A DNA stretch of 35,491 bases from assembly GCA_018398765.1 (NCBI GenBank), contig JAHBMJ010000944.1, positions 1 to 35,491 on the forward strand, read 5' to 3'. Positions 1 to 11,088 of this stretch are shown piece by piece; position 1 is the stretch's first letter; each line of letters starts with the position of its first letter. Source of the DNA: Chromera velia (Eukaryota; Sar; Chromeraceae). The notes beneath the pieces are model-generated. The model was not told where the DNA came from. It made no database searches and saw nothing but the letters and a program-made list of their open reading frames with translations. Made by a program: the position numbers and the translations under genes.

Positions 1-363
1 CATTTTGATGCAAAATCTTAAATTATTAAATACAATAAAATATGTATTGATGCATGCTACAAAAACTGGCGCTCGGTGCCGCACCCAAAAAATATATAAG
101 TGTTCATTCTCGGTATGGCCTCGCGTTACATGCATGCACGGCCGTCGAGACTATGTCGAGACTATACGGTCGAGTTCGATCATCTGCAGAGCTCATCAAC
201 ACGAAGACAGCTTGATTGGTGGAAGTTTACACGACATAGCTTCTTCAGGCAGACCAGGACTCAGACAAACGCAGCCTGACTGCTATTTCTTCAGCTACGC
301 AACCACTCCTTCAATTCACATTCGCTCTTCTCCACGGCTATTCTGACGAAGGGAGCAGGGAGG
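1..363 (+). promoter_or_regulatory. Upstream region of the CDPK gene
   Basis: The first 60 bases are AT-rich. A TATA-like string (aatatataag) lies at 91-100, about 270 bp before the CDPK ATG. A short direct repeat of gtcgagactat occurs at about 147-170. No coding signal stands out here. The open frame on the + strand at 5-346 has no recognisable motif and is not linked by splicing to the CDPK. The transcription start cannot be placed from sequence alone. Confidence 0.3.
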
Positions 364-1485
364 ATGAATTACAACTACGCCCCGCCAGTTCAGGCGCACG
401 CAAATCCTCCAGGGGCCTACGGAGCTCACAGACCGATCCCAAAGCAGCAGCCTCAAGTTCAGGCTCACGCGTACGTGCAGGGGACCTTCGCACAACAGCC
501 GCAAAGACAAAACTATGCAGGACCCAGCGCCCCCGCCCAACACCCGCAGGCACACTACGCAAGGGCTCCAGACGGGGGTGTCCGTGTGGCAAGACCGGCA
601 GTCGTCCAAGGCACTCATCCCCCCCAATCTCCTCAGCAGAGAGGACCCCAGACAGCCTCGGACGCTGAGAGACTTGAGGCAAGGGAAAGAATCAACAAAG
701 TCGTTCGAGCGTCTGACCTTTTACGCTCACAGGTCGGCCTGTGTGTCATGTTCACGCTTGGGTTCGTACATTGACGTCTTCTTGCATCTCACAAAGCCTT
801 TTGGTCGTCTGATACTTCACGGTTGCGGGTCGGGTCTGTGTCTCTCGTGTGGGCTTCGGGCCGGACGTATGCGAACATGTCTTTCATGCGCACCTTCGGA
901 CAGATTCAAAGAGCCATTTCCGCACAGATGTTGGAGTGCCCGTTCGAGCATACGAACGCGTGTGTGGCCTTCCGGGCTGACTGCTTGCCAACCTGCCGTC
1001 CCTCGTTTCCGTCTATGTGTCTGCCTGCCTGCCCCGATGCCTGGGTCTGTGTATGCATATAGGCAGGTAAGAATGCACCGTTTGCGTGCTTTTTTCTGTC
1101 TGTGCTCGTACCTATCTCCCTGCCTGTCTGCGTGCCCTGTCCTTCTCTCTCGCTGACCGTCTGTCTTTGTCCGCACATGTGTCTCTGTGAATTCATATGC
1201 ACTTGTGTCGATGCATTTTCTGTGGCTAGAATATGCCTTTGGGCAGATCTTTTTTGTCTGTCTGATTGTGTTGCGTGGGTGAGCAGACAAGTGAACAAGT
1301 GAGTGGGCGAGCAGGCAAATAGTGAGTGAGTAAATGAATGATCAAGTGCGTGAATGATGCAGTGAGTAACTGAGCAAATGAATGGTTGAATGCATGGAGG
1401 AATGAGTGACTGAGTCACTTGACGTGATTGAGTTGGCGAATGAAGGGAATGGCTGCCGTCTACATCCATGCGTATACGCCCGCAT

Positions 1486-1522
<37 letters not shown>

Positions 1523-4500
1523 CGCACACACATAGGTCGACATGCAGAAACAAAGAAGAAAAGAGAGTTGGAAGGAACAGGGAACGAGAAGGAAAGCAGC
1601 AGACGGACTGCTATACAGCTTGGCCCTGACTGTGTCTGTGTTTGTTTGTATCAGTGATTCTTCGTGTATCTCTCTTGGAGTCTCGTCTCTCTGTGTCTCA
1701 TTGGCGGCTGCGCGTGTGTCTCTTCGTCTTCGTCTCTTTTTTTCCTCCATCTGCCTGCCTGCTTGCCTCTACGGCTGGCCGTCTTCACCTTTCTGTGTCT
1801 GCATGCATGGCCAGACTTCTGTGTGGAGTGATTCAAAATACGGTCTCGCACACGCACTCAAACGCATTTGTGTACATCTTGTATGCAAGCATACGATACA
1901 CACACTCACATGAAGGTTGCATGTGTGCATCTATCTATTCTTTCTCTCTTTCTTTCAGGCAGCGACGGAGTTTGAGCGGTTCGACCTCGATGGCGACGGT
2001 TTTCTGTCCTTCGAAGACGCCAAGCAACTCGTGAGGGCAGTCGCACACCAGTGGGGGGTCCCCAGTCCAGACAGTTCCACGGTCAGCCTGTCTGTCTGTC
2101 GTGTGTCTGTCTGTCTGAGTGCTGTGGGCATGCATGAAGGCCTAGTTCCTCGACTTGCAGGCAGAAAAAGTGCATATGCGGTGGCATGAACATTCATTCA
2201 TGGTGTGTGAAATGAATCGTTTGTCTGCCACTCGCTGTATCGGTGCATGGGTGGACAGAGAGAGAGAGAGAGAGAGAGGATTCATGCATGATCGATTCGG
2301 AACTCTCTCTCTCCCTCTCTCTCGCGAGTTTCCTTCCGCAGTCTCAAACCTCTTGCGGTCGTTTGTCAAAGAATTGGGTAGTCCCTCTCTGTCCCTGTCT
2401 CTCTCTCTCTTTGCCCTTCCCTCTCGAGTTCTTTTCGTGCGCGTGCAGATATTAACATATTCACACACATATGTGTTTGTGTCGGCGACGCATGCTTTGT
2501 GCTGCGCGTGTGTCTCCATGCCCCTTCTTAAATTCGTCCATCGTTGCTGCACGCACACCTGACTGACGGTATGGTATGGTATGGTATGACATGGCACGCA
2601 GGTCAGGTGGCTGTTCGTTTACTTTCATACAGAATTAACCGCATGACATTCGCAGGTCAGGTGGCTGTTCGACAAGATGGACTTGACGGGAGAGCAACGG
2701 CTCGGCAGGGACGGGTTCCACCAGTTCTATAGGTAGGTAGGTAGGTAGGTGAGTGAATGAGTCGCTTGATATATTGAAGGAAAAGCAGATCAAGATGAAC
2801 ACATCCGGGGAGACAGCGGTGCCTGCCCGGTTCTTTCTGCTCTGCTCTGCTCTGCTTTACCCTATCGGTGCCGTGTTAGAGAGCGGAAAGAATGGATACT
2901 CAGGGGGGGACTGTAAGGACTGGACTGTCGTTTTCTTCGCTGCATGTCTACGTGTGTGCGCATGCGTGTGAGACTTCTGAGAGAGGAAGTCTCGTCATGT
3001 ATTGGGATGCGTGGTTGATTGTCGAGGCACTCATGTCCCCTACCCGCGCCTTGTTCTGTCTGTTTCCGACCTTTGTGATACATGAAAGCATGTGTCAAAT
3101 GTGTGGGTCGCGTTTGAAAGGTCTACTTATATACTCGATCCTGCGTCTGACGCCTGTTTGGCTGGTTGTTTGTTTGGTTGGTTGGTTGATTGCAGGTACG
3201 TTCTCTGTTTCCTGAGGGACCTGATCTATCCTATGGACAAGAGGGGCCTGCGAGAGATCTTCTACAGGAGGAAACAGCCAAAAAAGATGCAGGAAGTCTA
3301 CGAGGTCCGTCACCTGACGGACGGACACACAGACAGACAGACAATATTGACATGCAGGCATGCATAGCAACGCAAATTTCAAAGTTACATACGTAGATGT
3401 AGGTAGTAAGCGTACAAGGTCTGAATTCAAGTTCCTCTTCGAAGTGGTTTCCAGGTTCCATATTGAGTCTTCCGACAAAAGATCAACCAGAGCATATGCT
3501 GAAGTTAACAGACAGTGTGGCAGGAGAAGTGTGAACAAGAGTCCTACCGAAAGTACGTGCGTGCGTCAGAGCTGGATGATCATTGACGGAAGAGATGTGA
3601 TGCGGAAGTCCGAGCTAAAAATAGTGTATGGTGTACGAGACCAGTCACCAGTCTGTTCATTTGAGGATCTGAGGGAGACTTTCTCAGCTAGGTCAGGAAT
3701 CTCTATCCAGAAATGCATTCATGTCGAGACAGTTACAGAGTCACAGGATTGAGAGAGACAAAGGGACACACAGGAGCACGAGCACATGCATGCACACACG
3801 ACCAGGACTGCATGGAGCAATTAAGTAATCAAATATTTGATCGTCTGCCTGTCTGCCTACAGACGGGAAAGCTGCTGGGTGAGGGGAGCTACGGGAAGGT
3901 CCACATGGTCACAGAGAGGCAGACAGGCAATGTGCGATGTTGCAAGGCGATCCTGAAAGAGAAGATACGCACCTTCCCGGAAATGATCCAAAATGAGGTC
4001 GACACACTGCAGGTAGGTGGGTGGGTGAGACACAACGCATGCCAATGCCAATGTTCTCTCGATGCTGTGCTCCTCTCCTTCGGGGCGGTCGATTAGTCTG
4101 TCAGTCGGAAGGAAAAACAAAACGAGAGAAGTAAAAAAACGCTTGTCGCAAGATACACTTTGTCTATCTTTGTGTAGGCACCGATGGTCTCTGAAATTCA
4201 GTGGTTTTTGTCTCTTTCTCACACACACCCATCCACCTTTTTTCAAAGGCACGTGGATCACGAAGTCGTCGTCTGTTCATTTTTCGGGTAGCTCTTCTTC
4301 ATTGATTCATTCTCTCTGCAGACTCTTGACCACCCGAACTGCGTGAAGTACTTCGAATCTTTTGAGGATGCACAGTTCATCTACCTGATCTTCGAGTTCA
4401 TCAAGGGGAGGAGCCTCATCGCAGAGATCGTCCGACGGTTTGTCTCCCTGCCTGCTTGCCTGGGTGATTCTGTGTGGGTGTCTGTTGTGCGTCTGATGGG

Positions 4501-5849
4501 GTACTTTGTGAGGGTAATGAATGCTGTGTGCGCCCTTTCCTGTCTCTTGTTTCCTCTTGATCTTTCGGTTTCAGTATGCTGCTCCTGCGGCTGCTGCTGC
4601 TGGTGTATGTGTGTGTGTGTAGTAGTAGTAGTAGTAGTAGTAGTCGTCGTCGTAGTAGTAGTAGTGGGAGGAGGAGGAGGAGGAGGAGGAGGAGGGGGAG
4701 GAGGAGTGTGAGTTGGGGGCTGAATGGGTGGTAGGTAGATAGGCAGGTATGCAGGAAGGCATATTAGTTTATCCTTTTGTGTGTAAACGTATCTCTCTCT
4801 CACCGTGCTTCTCCATTCGCTTGTTCGCTTTCGCTGTCCATGTGTCTCCGTCTCGTTCAGATCTTTGTTTGTCTTTGTCTGCCTGTGTCAATGTCTGTCT
4901 GTCTGCCTGTCTGGCTGTCTGTCTGTCTATCTGTCTCTGTGTGTGATTTCAGATTCCAAAAGAAAAAGTCTCCGGAGGACCCGAAGCAGGATCCATCGGA
5001 GTATTCCTTTTCGGAGGTCGGCCTGCATGCCTTTCTCCTCTCTTTCTATCACACATGCACTTAGGCTAGGATCAACTCGCACACATCCTTGTTGAAGCAT
5101 TTCCAGATGTATTGTCAACTGATGTGACAAACCTCTCAGGGTTTCGTTTTTTTTCCGGAGAGAAACGGACTTCTTCTTTCTGTCCCTGTGTTGGTATCTG
5201 TTGGATGAATGGGCACAACATACTCATTTATGAATTATTGTTTTTCCTGCTGCACATGGAGAGTTTTGCGAAAGCGTGCACATGGCACAGTTGGGTTTGT
5301 ACGCGTGTCTGCAAGTAATTTGGTGACATGAATGCCTGTCTGCCTGTCTGTCTGTCTGTTTAAATGCAGGGAGAGATCTACAGATACATGAGATCGATCT
5401 TGAAGGCCGTCGCGTACTGCCACGGCAAGGGAATCGTCCACAAAGACCTCAAACCCGACAACGTGATGTGCCCGAAGGACAGAACACATGAGGGAGACCT
5501 GAAGGTGACTGAATGAGTGTATGGGTGCCTGCCTGCCTGTCTCCATGCATGCATGCATCATTGATCGGTTTGGTTCCTTCGACTGTCTCTCTTTGCAACA
5601 AGTCTCTGCCTTTGTAGATGAATGAGAGAGAACTGGAGTTTTCCTCAACGTTGTTGACTGGATGTTTTCGAGGGCACTTTTCTCCTGGCTTCGCTGCTTC
5701 TCTTTATCGCTTCTCTTCCTTCGTAGTAGTTCTCTCCTGGCGCACATTGAGCCCAACCAAACCATGCCTCGAAGCTGTGACCTTCAATCTCTCTTATGCG
5801 TGTACGATTTGGTTCGTTCATGCAAATGACGATGGGCAGACACATTGAC

Positions 5850-5882
<33 letters not shown>

Positions 5883-8800
5883 AATTGATACACGGGTGGA
5901 TGGACCGATCTTGCAAGCAGGTGATTGACTTCGGGTTCGCCGAGATGTTCCACGGAGACAAACAGTCAAAGGCCGCTGCCGGCACTCCCTACTACACAGC
6001 TCCCGAGGTGTATGCGGGACTGTACAACTACAAGTGCGACGTGTGGTCAGTCCGTCAGGTGTCGATCTCTCCTTGCAGGATGCAGTGCTTTCTTTCTCTC
6101 CATTCTTTGTGCATGCATGAAGGAATCTGTGTCTCTATGTGCGACGACGGGTGGAAAGTGTATACTGTCGTCGAGTGGTTTTTGGCCGCCAATATTTCGC
6201 ACACACACATACACACAGGGAGACCGCTGAATTTTCTTCTCTCCGGAGATGTTCCATCATTCTCCTGGAAAGGTTCTTTCAAGGAATGCAGAAGAATGGA
6301 AGGTTCCTCGACGGAAATTATTCTTTCTGTCAATCGTCCGAAAGCATCTGCCATGTCATTTTGCTGTCGCTGTGTTGCTTCCGCCACCGGAGAGCCACAC
6401 AGAGGCATTCCTTAGATATGTGTTCAGTGAGTTGCTTCTGTCTGCCTGATTAAATCAGTGCTGCGTGGTGAGACATCTGAAGAAGAGAATGAATGTGTGT
6501 CTGTGCCGACTTACTGCATGACTGTGTGCATGCAGGTCGGCAGGGGTGATCGTGTACATGATGGTGACTCAGCACATGCCGTTCGACGCGAAAACGACGG
6601 ACGCGTACATCTGGAAGATCACCAACCAGCCCGTGCTAATAGGGGGGCCTCTGTTCGAGGGGCGGTCAGTCAGTCAGTCAGTGGTGGGTGGGTTCATGGT
6701 GAATGGGGGGGTGTGTGGCACTTGCTTGCATGGGGGGTCGTAAAGGGAGTGCCTCTAAAATTTTAGTTAAAGAAAGCCATGCCTGCATATCATCTTCTGA
6801 TTCCGTAAAAGTTATTTTATGTTTGTGTCTGTCTGGAATGTTCTCCGTCTGTCTGTCATGCAGTCTGCCTGCCTTCCTGTCTGTCTCCACCCCCTCCTCT
6901 CTTGCTCTCGCTCCCCTCTCTTCTCTCTCCCTCTCTCTCAGGGTGCGTGCATGTGTGTGTGTGTGTGTGTGTGTGTGTCTGTCTGTCTGTCTGTCTGTCT
7001 GTTTGCTGGCAGGTTGTCAGCAGGGGATGCGTTTATGGACGTGCCAGTCAATGCGTCCGGTCAACAATTCCACCTGCCTTCTTGCCCTTGCACGTTTGTT
7101 TGTATGTGTTTTCCGGGTGCCGCATTTGGTTGGTGCCTCAATTTGTTTGTTTGTCTCTGGCTGAGCCCCCTCCCTGATGAATGAGAGCAGGTCCCCCGAA
7201 CTTATCGACCTTCTCAAGAAGATGCTCCACAAGAAGAAGGAGGACAGACCGACGGCAGCTCAGTGCCTCGCGCATCCTTGGTCGGTCAGCCTTGCAACCT
7301 GCAGGAAGTGTCGATCTTTGGATGCATCTACATTGGTATGTTTGTAGACATCTATGCATGTCTGTGCGCATAAGGATCTGTAGGTATGACCAACTCCCAC
7401 CAAGCTAGGAAGTAAAAATTTACTGACTGATTGCAGAATCCAAGTCTGTGCCTGTTCTACCAATGAGTGCCTGTGTGTGGTATGCAACAAATAGTTGCAA
7501 CCCTTTGTCTGCATGGTATCATGCTTTATTGCTTGCAGGTTTCTCGCGATGGAGCGTCAAGACAAGGGCGTGCTGGTCGGGCAGAGACACAACAGAGGGT
7601 CTATTCGAGCTCTGAGGCCTCCCCCCCTCGCAGCAGTGACCAAAAGGGGGTCAGTGAGTGAGTATATATGTGTATGTGCGTGTGTGTGATACTGAGTAAA
7701 GGACGCAAGACAGAACGATGCGTTTTCGGACCAGTGCCGAAAGAAAGAAAAAAAAATAGGGAAGGGAGTCTCGAGTGGTCGTGCACAGTATGTGCGTGTG
7801 TACCTACGTGTATGTTAGCTTGTACGTCTGTTCGTCCATCATTCGTCCGTTTCTCCTCTCTTCTGTGCTTCTGAGCGGCTACGAGACGGGAAAAAAAAGT
7901 TTTCACTGCACATCCCTCAGGCGTTCGCTCTGCTTGTTTGTCTGCCTGCCCGCGTGCGTGCGTGCGTGCGTGCGTGCCTGTCTGCCTTCCTGTGCGTCGC
8001 CATATGCGCACCGCATGCGCCTGTAGGTAGGTGCATGTACAAATGAATGTGCACATATATATCTATATATGTACATCTGCATGTCGCCTCGGGGGGCAGC
8101 TCAGCTCTGCTGAGATCAGCCGAGAGGCCCTGAGATCGCACGCACTCGCATAACGCATTTTTTCATTTTTGAGGGGGGGATCGGTTCTGTCTCCGTCACG
8201 GTCGGTGTCGCCCGAGTTCCAAAATGTGCCCCTCAAGCAACTCGCACGGAGCCGTGATCGCGCATGCTTTACTTACTTTGCGCATGCGTGCCCCTCAAGT
8301 GTAACTCGCACGGAGTTGCACATGCATATACGACGCGCGCGGTCCCGAAAAGCATATACTTCGCGCGTGTTGCCGTGGCCCCCGCCCCATGGCAGCACAC
8401 AAGACATGCCTAAGCCCCCGATGGTGTGCACCAATCAAAGATGAGCGGACCCCCTAAATGGCCCCCCGAGGCACTCACCCAACTGGTTGGGTGTATCCCG
8501 TATGTATATGTACGTCGGTGCATGTACAAATAAATGTGCACATGTGTATGTATGCATCTGTGGTGGGATTTTTGCATGCACGCTCCTGCAGGTCCGTGTT
8601 CGTTGACTATTCAAAGAGGTCTCCCTTCGAACGCTTCTGCCTCAACCTGGTGGCCATGAATCTCTCGGTCTGTCTGTGCGTGGGTGGGCGGGTGGGTACA
8701 TGCGTCTTCATCATACATTAATAACTTGCATGGTGTGAAACAGTGTTAATGTGAGATGCGCACTCCCACGTTGACGTCTTTTGGTTCTTTGAGCCGATTA

Positions 8801-9393
8801 AGCTGCTCTTGATCGCTGTGTTGGCTTTCGAGGGTTGAGTGGGGTCTACAGGGGTCAATGGAATGCAGAGTTTTTGCGTGTGACGACCGAATGGGTGCAT
8901 ACACGAATCCAAAGAGTTCTTCGCCTTATGCATGGAGGGAGCCTTTATTGAACGTGCGCGCATCTTCATTTGTGTCTGTCGGTCTGCCTGCCCGTAAGCT
9001 TGCCTGTTTTGCTCCAGAAAATGGCAATGAGTTTCGCTCTGCTCGTGTTCAAAGAAGAAGTCCACTGTCTCCTCTGCCCTTTCCCCCTTCTCTCACATTC
9101 ATGACAGAACAAAAGAGGGAGCAATACAAGGAACTTAGCGTAGAAGCAGAAGAAAGCGACGAATTACGGAATGAGACCGCATCGAGCATGTGCGTGATGT
9201 GATGTGATGTGATGTGATGTGAGTGTGAGTGCTGCTTTCCTCAATCCTTCTTTCCTTCCGTCTGCATGTCTGACTGGCAGGGGACTGCTCTCCAGAAGGC
9301 CCCCGAAGTCTTCAGAGCCCTCGATGTGGACAACGACGGTTTCCTCTGCAGGTCCGTCTGTCAGTCAGTCTGTGAGTCTGTGAGTGAGCGCAT

Positions 9394-9430
<37 letters not shown>

Positions 9431-11088
9431 CTTCCTTGAGTGCATGGTAAGAGTTGATCGAATGACACCATGGACAGCGTTCAGTGCTTCTTTCTCTGCC
9501 TGAGTCTCTCTCTACCTTCCTTCCTTCCTTCCTTCCTTCCTTCCTGCCGTCCTTTTCGTCCTGAGCCGTCCCTCTCCATTTTGTTTCGTCAGGCTCTCTT
9601 TCTTGCTTTCTTTCTTTCTCGGTGAAGAAAGACAAAGGGGGGGGGAGGAGAATACGGCGTAAGACAGAAAAAGGTAGGCAGACACGCACCAAGACAAAAA
9701 GAGCAGGACGGGAGAAAAGGCACAGTACAGGGATGTCTCATGCGGATGCAGACTCGGTCGGGCTTTGGCTGTTCGTTTCCTACTCACTCATGCATACTCT
9801 CACTCTATCCCTCTACCGATGCTTCGATCACTGAATTAAGCTTGCTCGTCAATGCTGATTTTCGTCAAGCATGGCTGAGGCACAGTAACGCAGAGAGAAG
9901 GCACAAAGCAAAGGTTTCTTCTGAAGCTCGTTCTATCTTCTTGTTTTATGAATATGTGAATGCGTCTTTCATTTTTACCCACGATTTCCTTTTTCTTTCA
10001 CACAATGTTCACGCATACACACACACACACATACACACACACTTACTTACACACACACGTGTATGCGGATGTTGTCTGCTTCTGCTTGTGCAGAGAGGAG
10101 ATGGAGAGAGGACTGTCCGACCTCGGACTTCCCAGGAGCTCTGCGGAGATCGCCTTCAACGCCCTGGACCATGAGGGCACGGGACTCGTCTCCTACTCCG
10201 AGTACGTTAGTCAGGCACTCACACAAGCAGTCGGCCAGGGAGGGAAGCTTGGGAATGAATGGAAGAATGACATGCAGGAAGTTTGAATAGTGTTCAGTAC
10301 AACCGTTTACGTCTCTTCTTTCCTTCTTCTTTTTTCTGTCTGTGCGCGCACGTGCGTGCAGGTTCATGGCGGCCCTGGTCTCTGCTGACAGCGAATTTGC
10401 TCAACACGCGTTTGGTGCGTTCCGTCTCCTCGACAGCGACGGTGATGGTCTGATAGGCGAAGAGGAAATCAAACGGCTCGTTGCGAAGGCAGACCCCGCA
10501 GCTTCCCTCGTCCCAGGAGGGGCAGAGCGCAGGTCAGAAAAAATAACTTCACTGTTCGTTCACAAAAGCAGATAGATGTGTGCACTCTTCGATGAGGATA
10601 TCGATATGGCTTAAAGGAGACAACAGAGCGGTCACGTTGTAGCATTTAAATGCTGCCCAATCAATCAATCAGTCAATCAAAGAGACCTTGTGGTCTCTTT
10701 TTGTCACTCTTGGCTCCTTCTCTTCATCCCGCCTCTAGGCTGACTTTTGGTGGTTGGAACAATGAATGCATTCCTCTCATCTCACACTGCGCTTCGACCC
10801 TTTTCTTTCCTGCGAACGCGCGTTCATTCGTCTGCTGGTCTGCCTGTCCCTCTGTCTGTCTGTTTGTTTGTTTGTCTGTCTGTCTGTATGTATGTCTGTC
10901 TGTATGTTTGTTTGTTTTTATGTCTTTCCATCTGCATGTGTGTATGTATCTGTCGGAGCGTCTGTAGGTACGAGAGGCAGAGGGTGAGTGCGGGGGATCT
11001 GTTTCGCCGTATGGACAAGAACGGAAACGGAAAGGTGGACTTCGACGCCTTCGTGGAGTTTCTCAGCAGTCAGAGAAAGAAGCACTAG
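364..11088 (+). CDS. Calcium-dependent protein kinase (CDPK), 17 exons, 714 aa
   Basis: This is a calcium-activated Ser/Thr kinase. Exons: 364-732, 1959-2081, 2656-2732, 3196-3304, 3863-4012, 4322-4437, 4953-5016, 5370-5504, 5921-6045, 6536-6664, 7191-7280, 7539-7649, 8592-8667, 9281-9351, 10094-10201, 10362-10532, 10968-11088. All introns are GT-AG and the frame stays open through every junction. Order of parts: P/Q-rich N-terminus (1-123), an EF-hand (132-143), kinase (about 227-496), junction (497-558), then four EF-hands (573-702). CDPKs are known from plants, ciliates and apicomplexans. An extra EF-hand before the kinase recalls apicomplexan CDPKs with extended N-termini, but I cannot assign an orthologue. 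There is no Gly at position 2, so N-myristoylation is not expected. The start is the first ATG in frame with exon 2. The intron sequence is much more repetitive than the exons. Confidence 0.93.
733..1958 (+). other. CDPK intron 1 (1.2 kb) with CA microsatellite
   Basis: No exon with a phase-compatible continuation was found here. The sequence is dominated by TCTG/CTGC-type tetranucleotides, a run of gagtga/aatga-like short repeats (about 1270-1430), and a (CA)n tract with interruptions at about 1487-1532. It ends in a pyrimidine tract (tttctctctttctttcag) before exon 2. Confidence 0.75.
2597..2671 (+). repeat. Duplicated 3' splice site of CDPK exon 3
   Basis: A 21-bp string holding the acceptor AG and the first 16 bases of exon 3 occurs twice, at 2597-2617 and 2651-2671, 54 bp apart. 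The bases just before both copies also share atgacat. Only the second copy leads into open coding sequence ([13 protein letters not shown]). The first copy would run into a TGA within about 14 codons. A GGTAT pentanucleotide array (about 2569-2588) lies immediately upstream. Confidence 0.85.
4605..4705 (+). repeat. Compound trinucleotide microsatellite in CDPK intron 6
   Basis: Consecutive short arrays of TG, TAG, TCG, TAG and GGA units lie between CDPK exons 6 and 7. The array accounts for poly-V/G and poly-P/T reading frames in this stretch, which are not genes. Confidence 0.9.
5840..5889 (+). repeat. (TTGA)n microsatellite in CDPK intron 8
   Basis: About ten TTGA/TTGATTGA units lie shortly before the acceptor of exon 9 (exon start 5921). 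It is intronic with no coding role. Confidence 0.9.
6946..7004 (+). repeat. (TG)n followed by (TCTG)n in CDPK intron 10
   Basis: A TG dinucleotide array passes directly into a TCTG tetranucleotide array and a gcag. A following frame from 7016 (RLSAGDAF...) could be mistaken for an exon. The real next exon starts at 7191, where [12 protein letters not shown] continues the kinase domain in the correct phase. Confidence 0.85.
7650..8591 (+). other. CDPK intron 12 (0.94 kb) with nested direct and inverted repeats
   Basis: This long intron holds an unusual block. A 27-bp direct repeat with one mismatch occurs at 8030-8056 and 8517-8543. Inside it, a perfect 12-bp inverted pair (gcctcggggggc / gccccccgaggc) lies at 8086-8097 and 8461-8472. 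The enclosed sequence is GC-rich and contains another imperfect duplication around gcccctcaag...ctcgcacggag, near 8227 and 8290. No open frame of note is present. It may be an inserted element. Confidence 0.6.
9193..9222 (+). repeat. (GTGAT)n pentanucleotide array in CDPK intron 13
   Basis: About six gtgat units lie 60 bp before the acceptor of exon 14. They are intronic. Confidence 0.85.
9390..9545 (+). repeat. (TG)n and (CCTT)n arrays in CDPK intron 14
   Basis: A TG array at about 9398-9427 and a CCTT array at about 9520-9544 lie between the first and second C-terminal EF-hand exons. Confidence 0.85.
10842..10960 (+). repeat. TCTG/TTTG/TATG tetranucleotide tract in CDPK intron 16
   Basis: A degenerate T-rich tetranucleotide tract forms the upstream half of the acceptor region of the last CDPK exon (start 10968). 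The cysteine/valine/leucine-rich reading frames across it are repeat artefacts. Confidence 0.85.

Larger units (their letters stand above)
364..3304 (+). other. CDPK exons 1-4: P/Q-rich leader and N-terminal EF-hand
   Basis: Exon 1 encodes 123 residues rich in Pro, Gln, Ala, His and Tyr with no recognisable domain. It is probably disordered. Exon 2 encodes a clear EF-hand loop, [12 protein letters not shown] at residues 132-143, with Asp at positions 1, 3 and 5 but Asp rather than Glu at position 12. Exons 3 and 4 (62 residues) include [17 protein letters not shown], which looks like the decayed partner of a paired EF-hand with most ligands lost. The segment ends in a basic stretch leading into the kinase glycine loop. 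A calcium site ahead of the kinase is the unusual part of this architecture. Exon 2 follows exon 1 in phase 0, which supports the junction. Confidence 0.85.
3863..7280 (+). other. CDPK exons 5-11: kinase catalytic domain
   Basis: The glycine loop GEGSYGKV lies at residues 232-239. The ATP lysine is K254 (VRCCKAIL), the alpha-C glutamate is E271 and the gatekeeper is F300 (YLIFEFIKG). The catalytic loop HKDLKPDN starts at H360, DFG is at 384-386, the GTPYYTAPE segment is at 402-410 and [12 protein letters not shown] follows. All residues needed for catalysis are present. HRD reads HKD, a conservative change seen in some active kinases. The bulky Phe gatekeeper differs from the Gly gatekeeper of Toxoplasma CDPK1. 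A small charged insert ([20 protein letters not shown]) sits between helices D and E, mostly encoded by the 64-nt exon 4953-5016. Confidence 0.93.
7539..11088 (+). other. CDPK exons 12-17: junction and calmodulin-like EF-hands
   Basis: Exons 12 and 13 encode the regulatory junction, including [20 protein letters not shown], which resembles the helical autoinhibitory segment following CDPK kinase domains. The four C-terminal loops are [12 protein letters not shown] (573-584), [12 protein letters not shown] (607-618), [12 protein letters not shown] (642-653) and [12 protein letters not shown] (691-702). Loops 1 and 3 are canonical. Loop 2 has Glu at position 3 and Thr at 5 but keeps Glu at 12. 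Loop 4 has Ala at position 12, where the bidentate Glu is expected. The protein ends in the basic sequence SSQRKKH before TAG at 11086-11088. Confidence 0.92.

Noticed and set aside
5-346. 113-codon open frame at the left edge, + strand
   Set aside because: There is no domain or compositional sign of coding and no phase-compatible splice into the CDPK. It overlaps the likely promoter.
4381-4803. Poly-Pro/Thr and poly-Gly/Val frames over the trinucleotide array
   Set aside because: They arise from GGA and TAG microsatellites in a CDPK intron.
7016-7190. Candidate CDPK exon [11 protein letters not shown] after the TCTG array
   Set aside because: It has a good acceptor, but it would interrupt the kinase between LFEG and SPELIDLL. 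Joining 6664 directly to 7191 keeps frame and family length.
7965-7980. Short regular arrays considered as CRISPR-like
   Set aside because: These are uninterrupted microsatellites without spacers in a eukaryotic intron.
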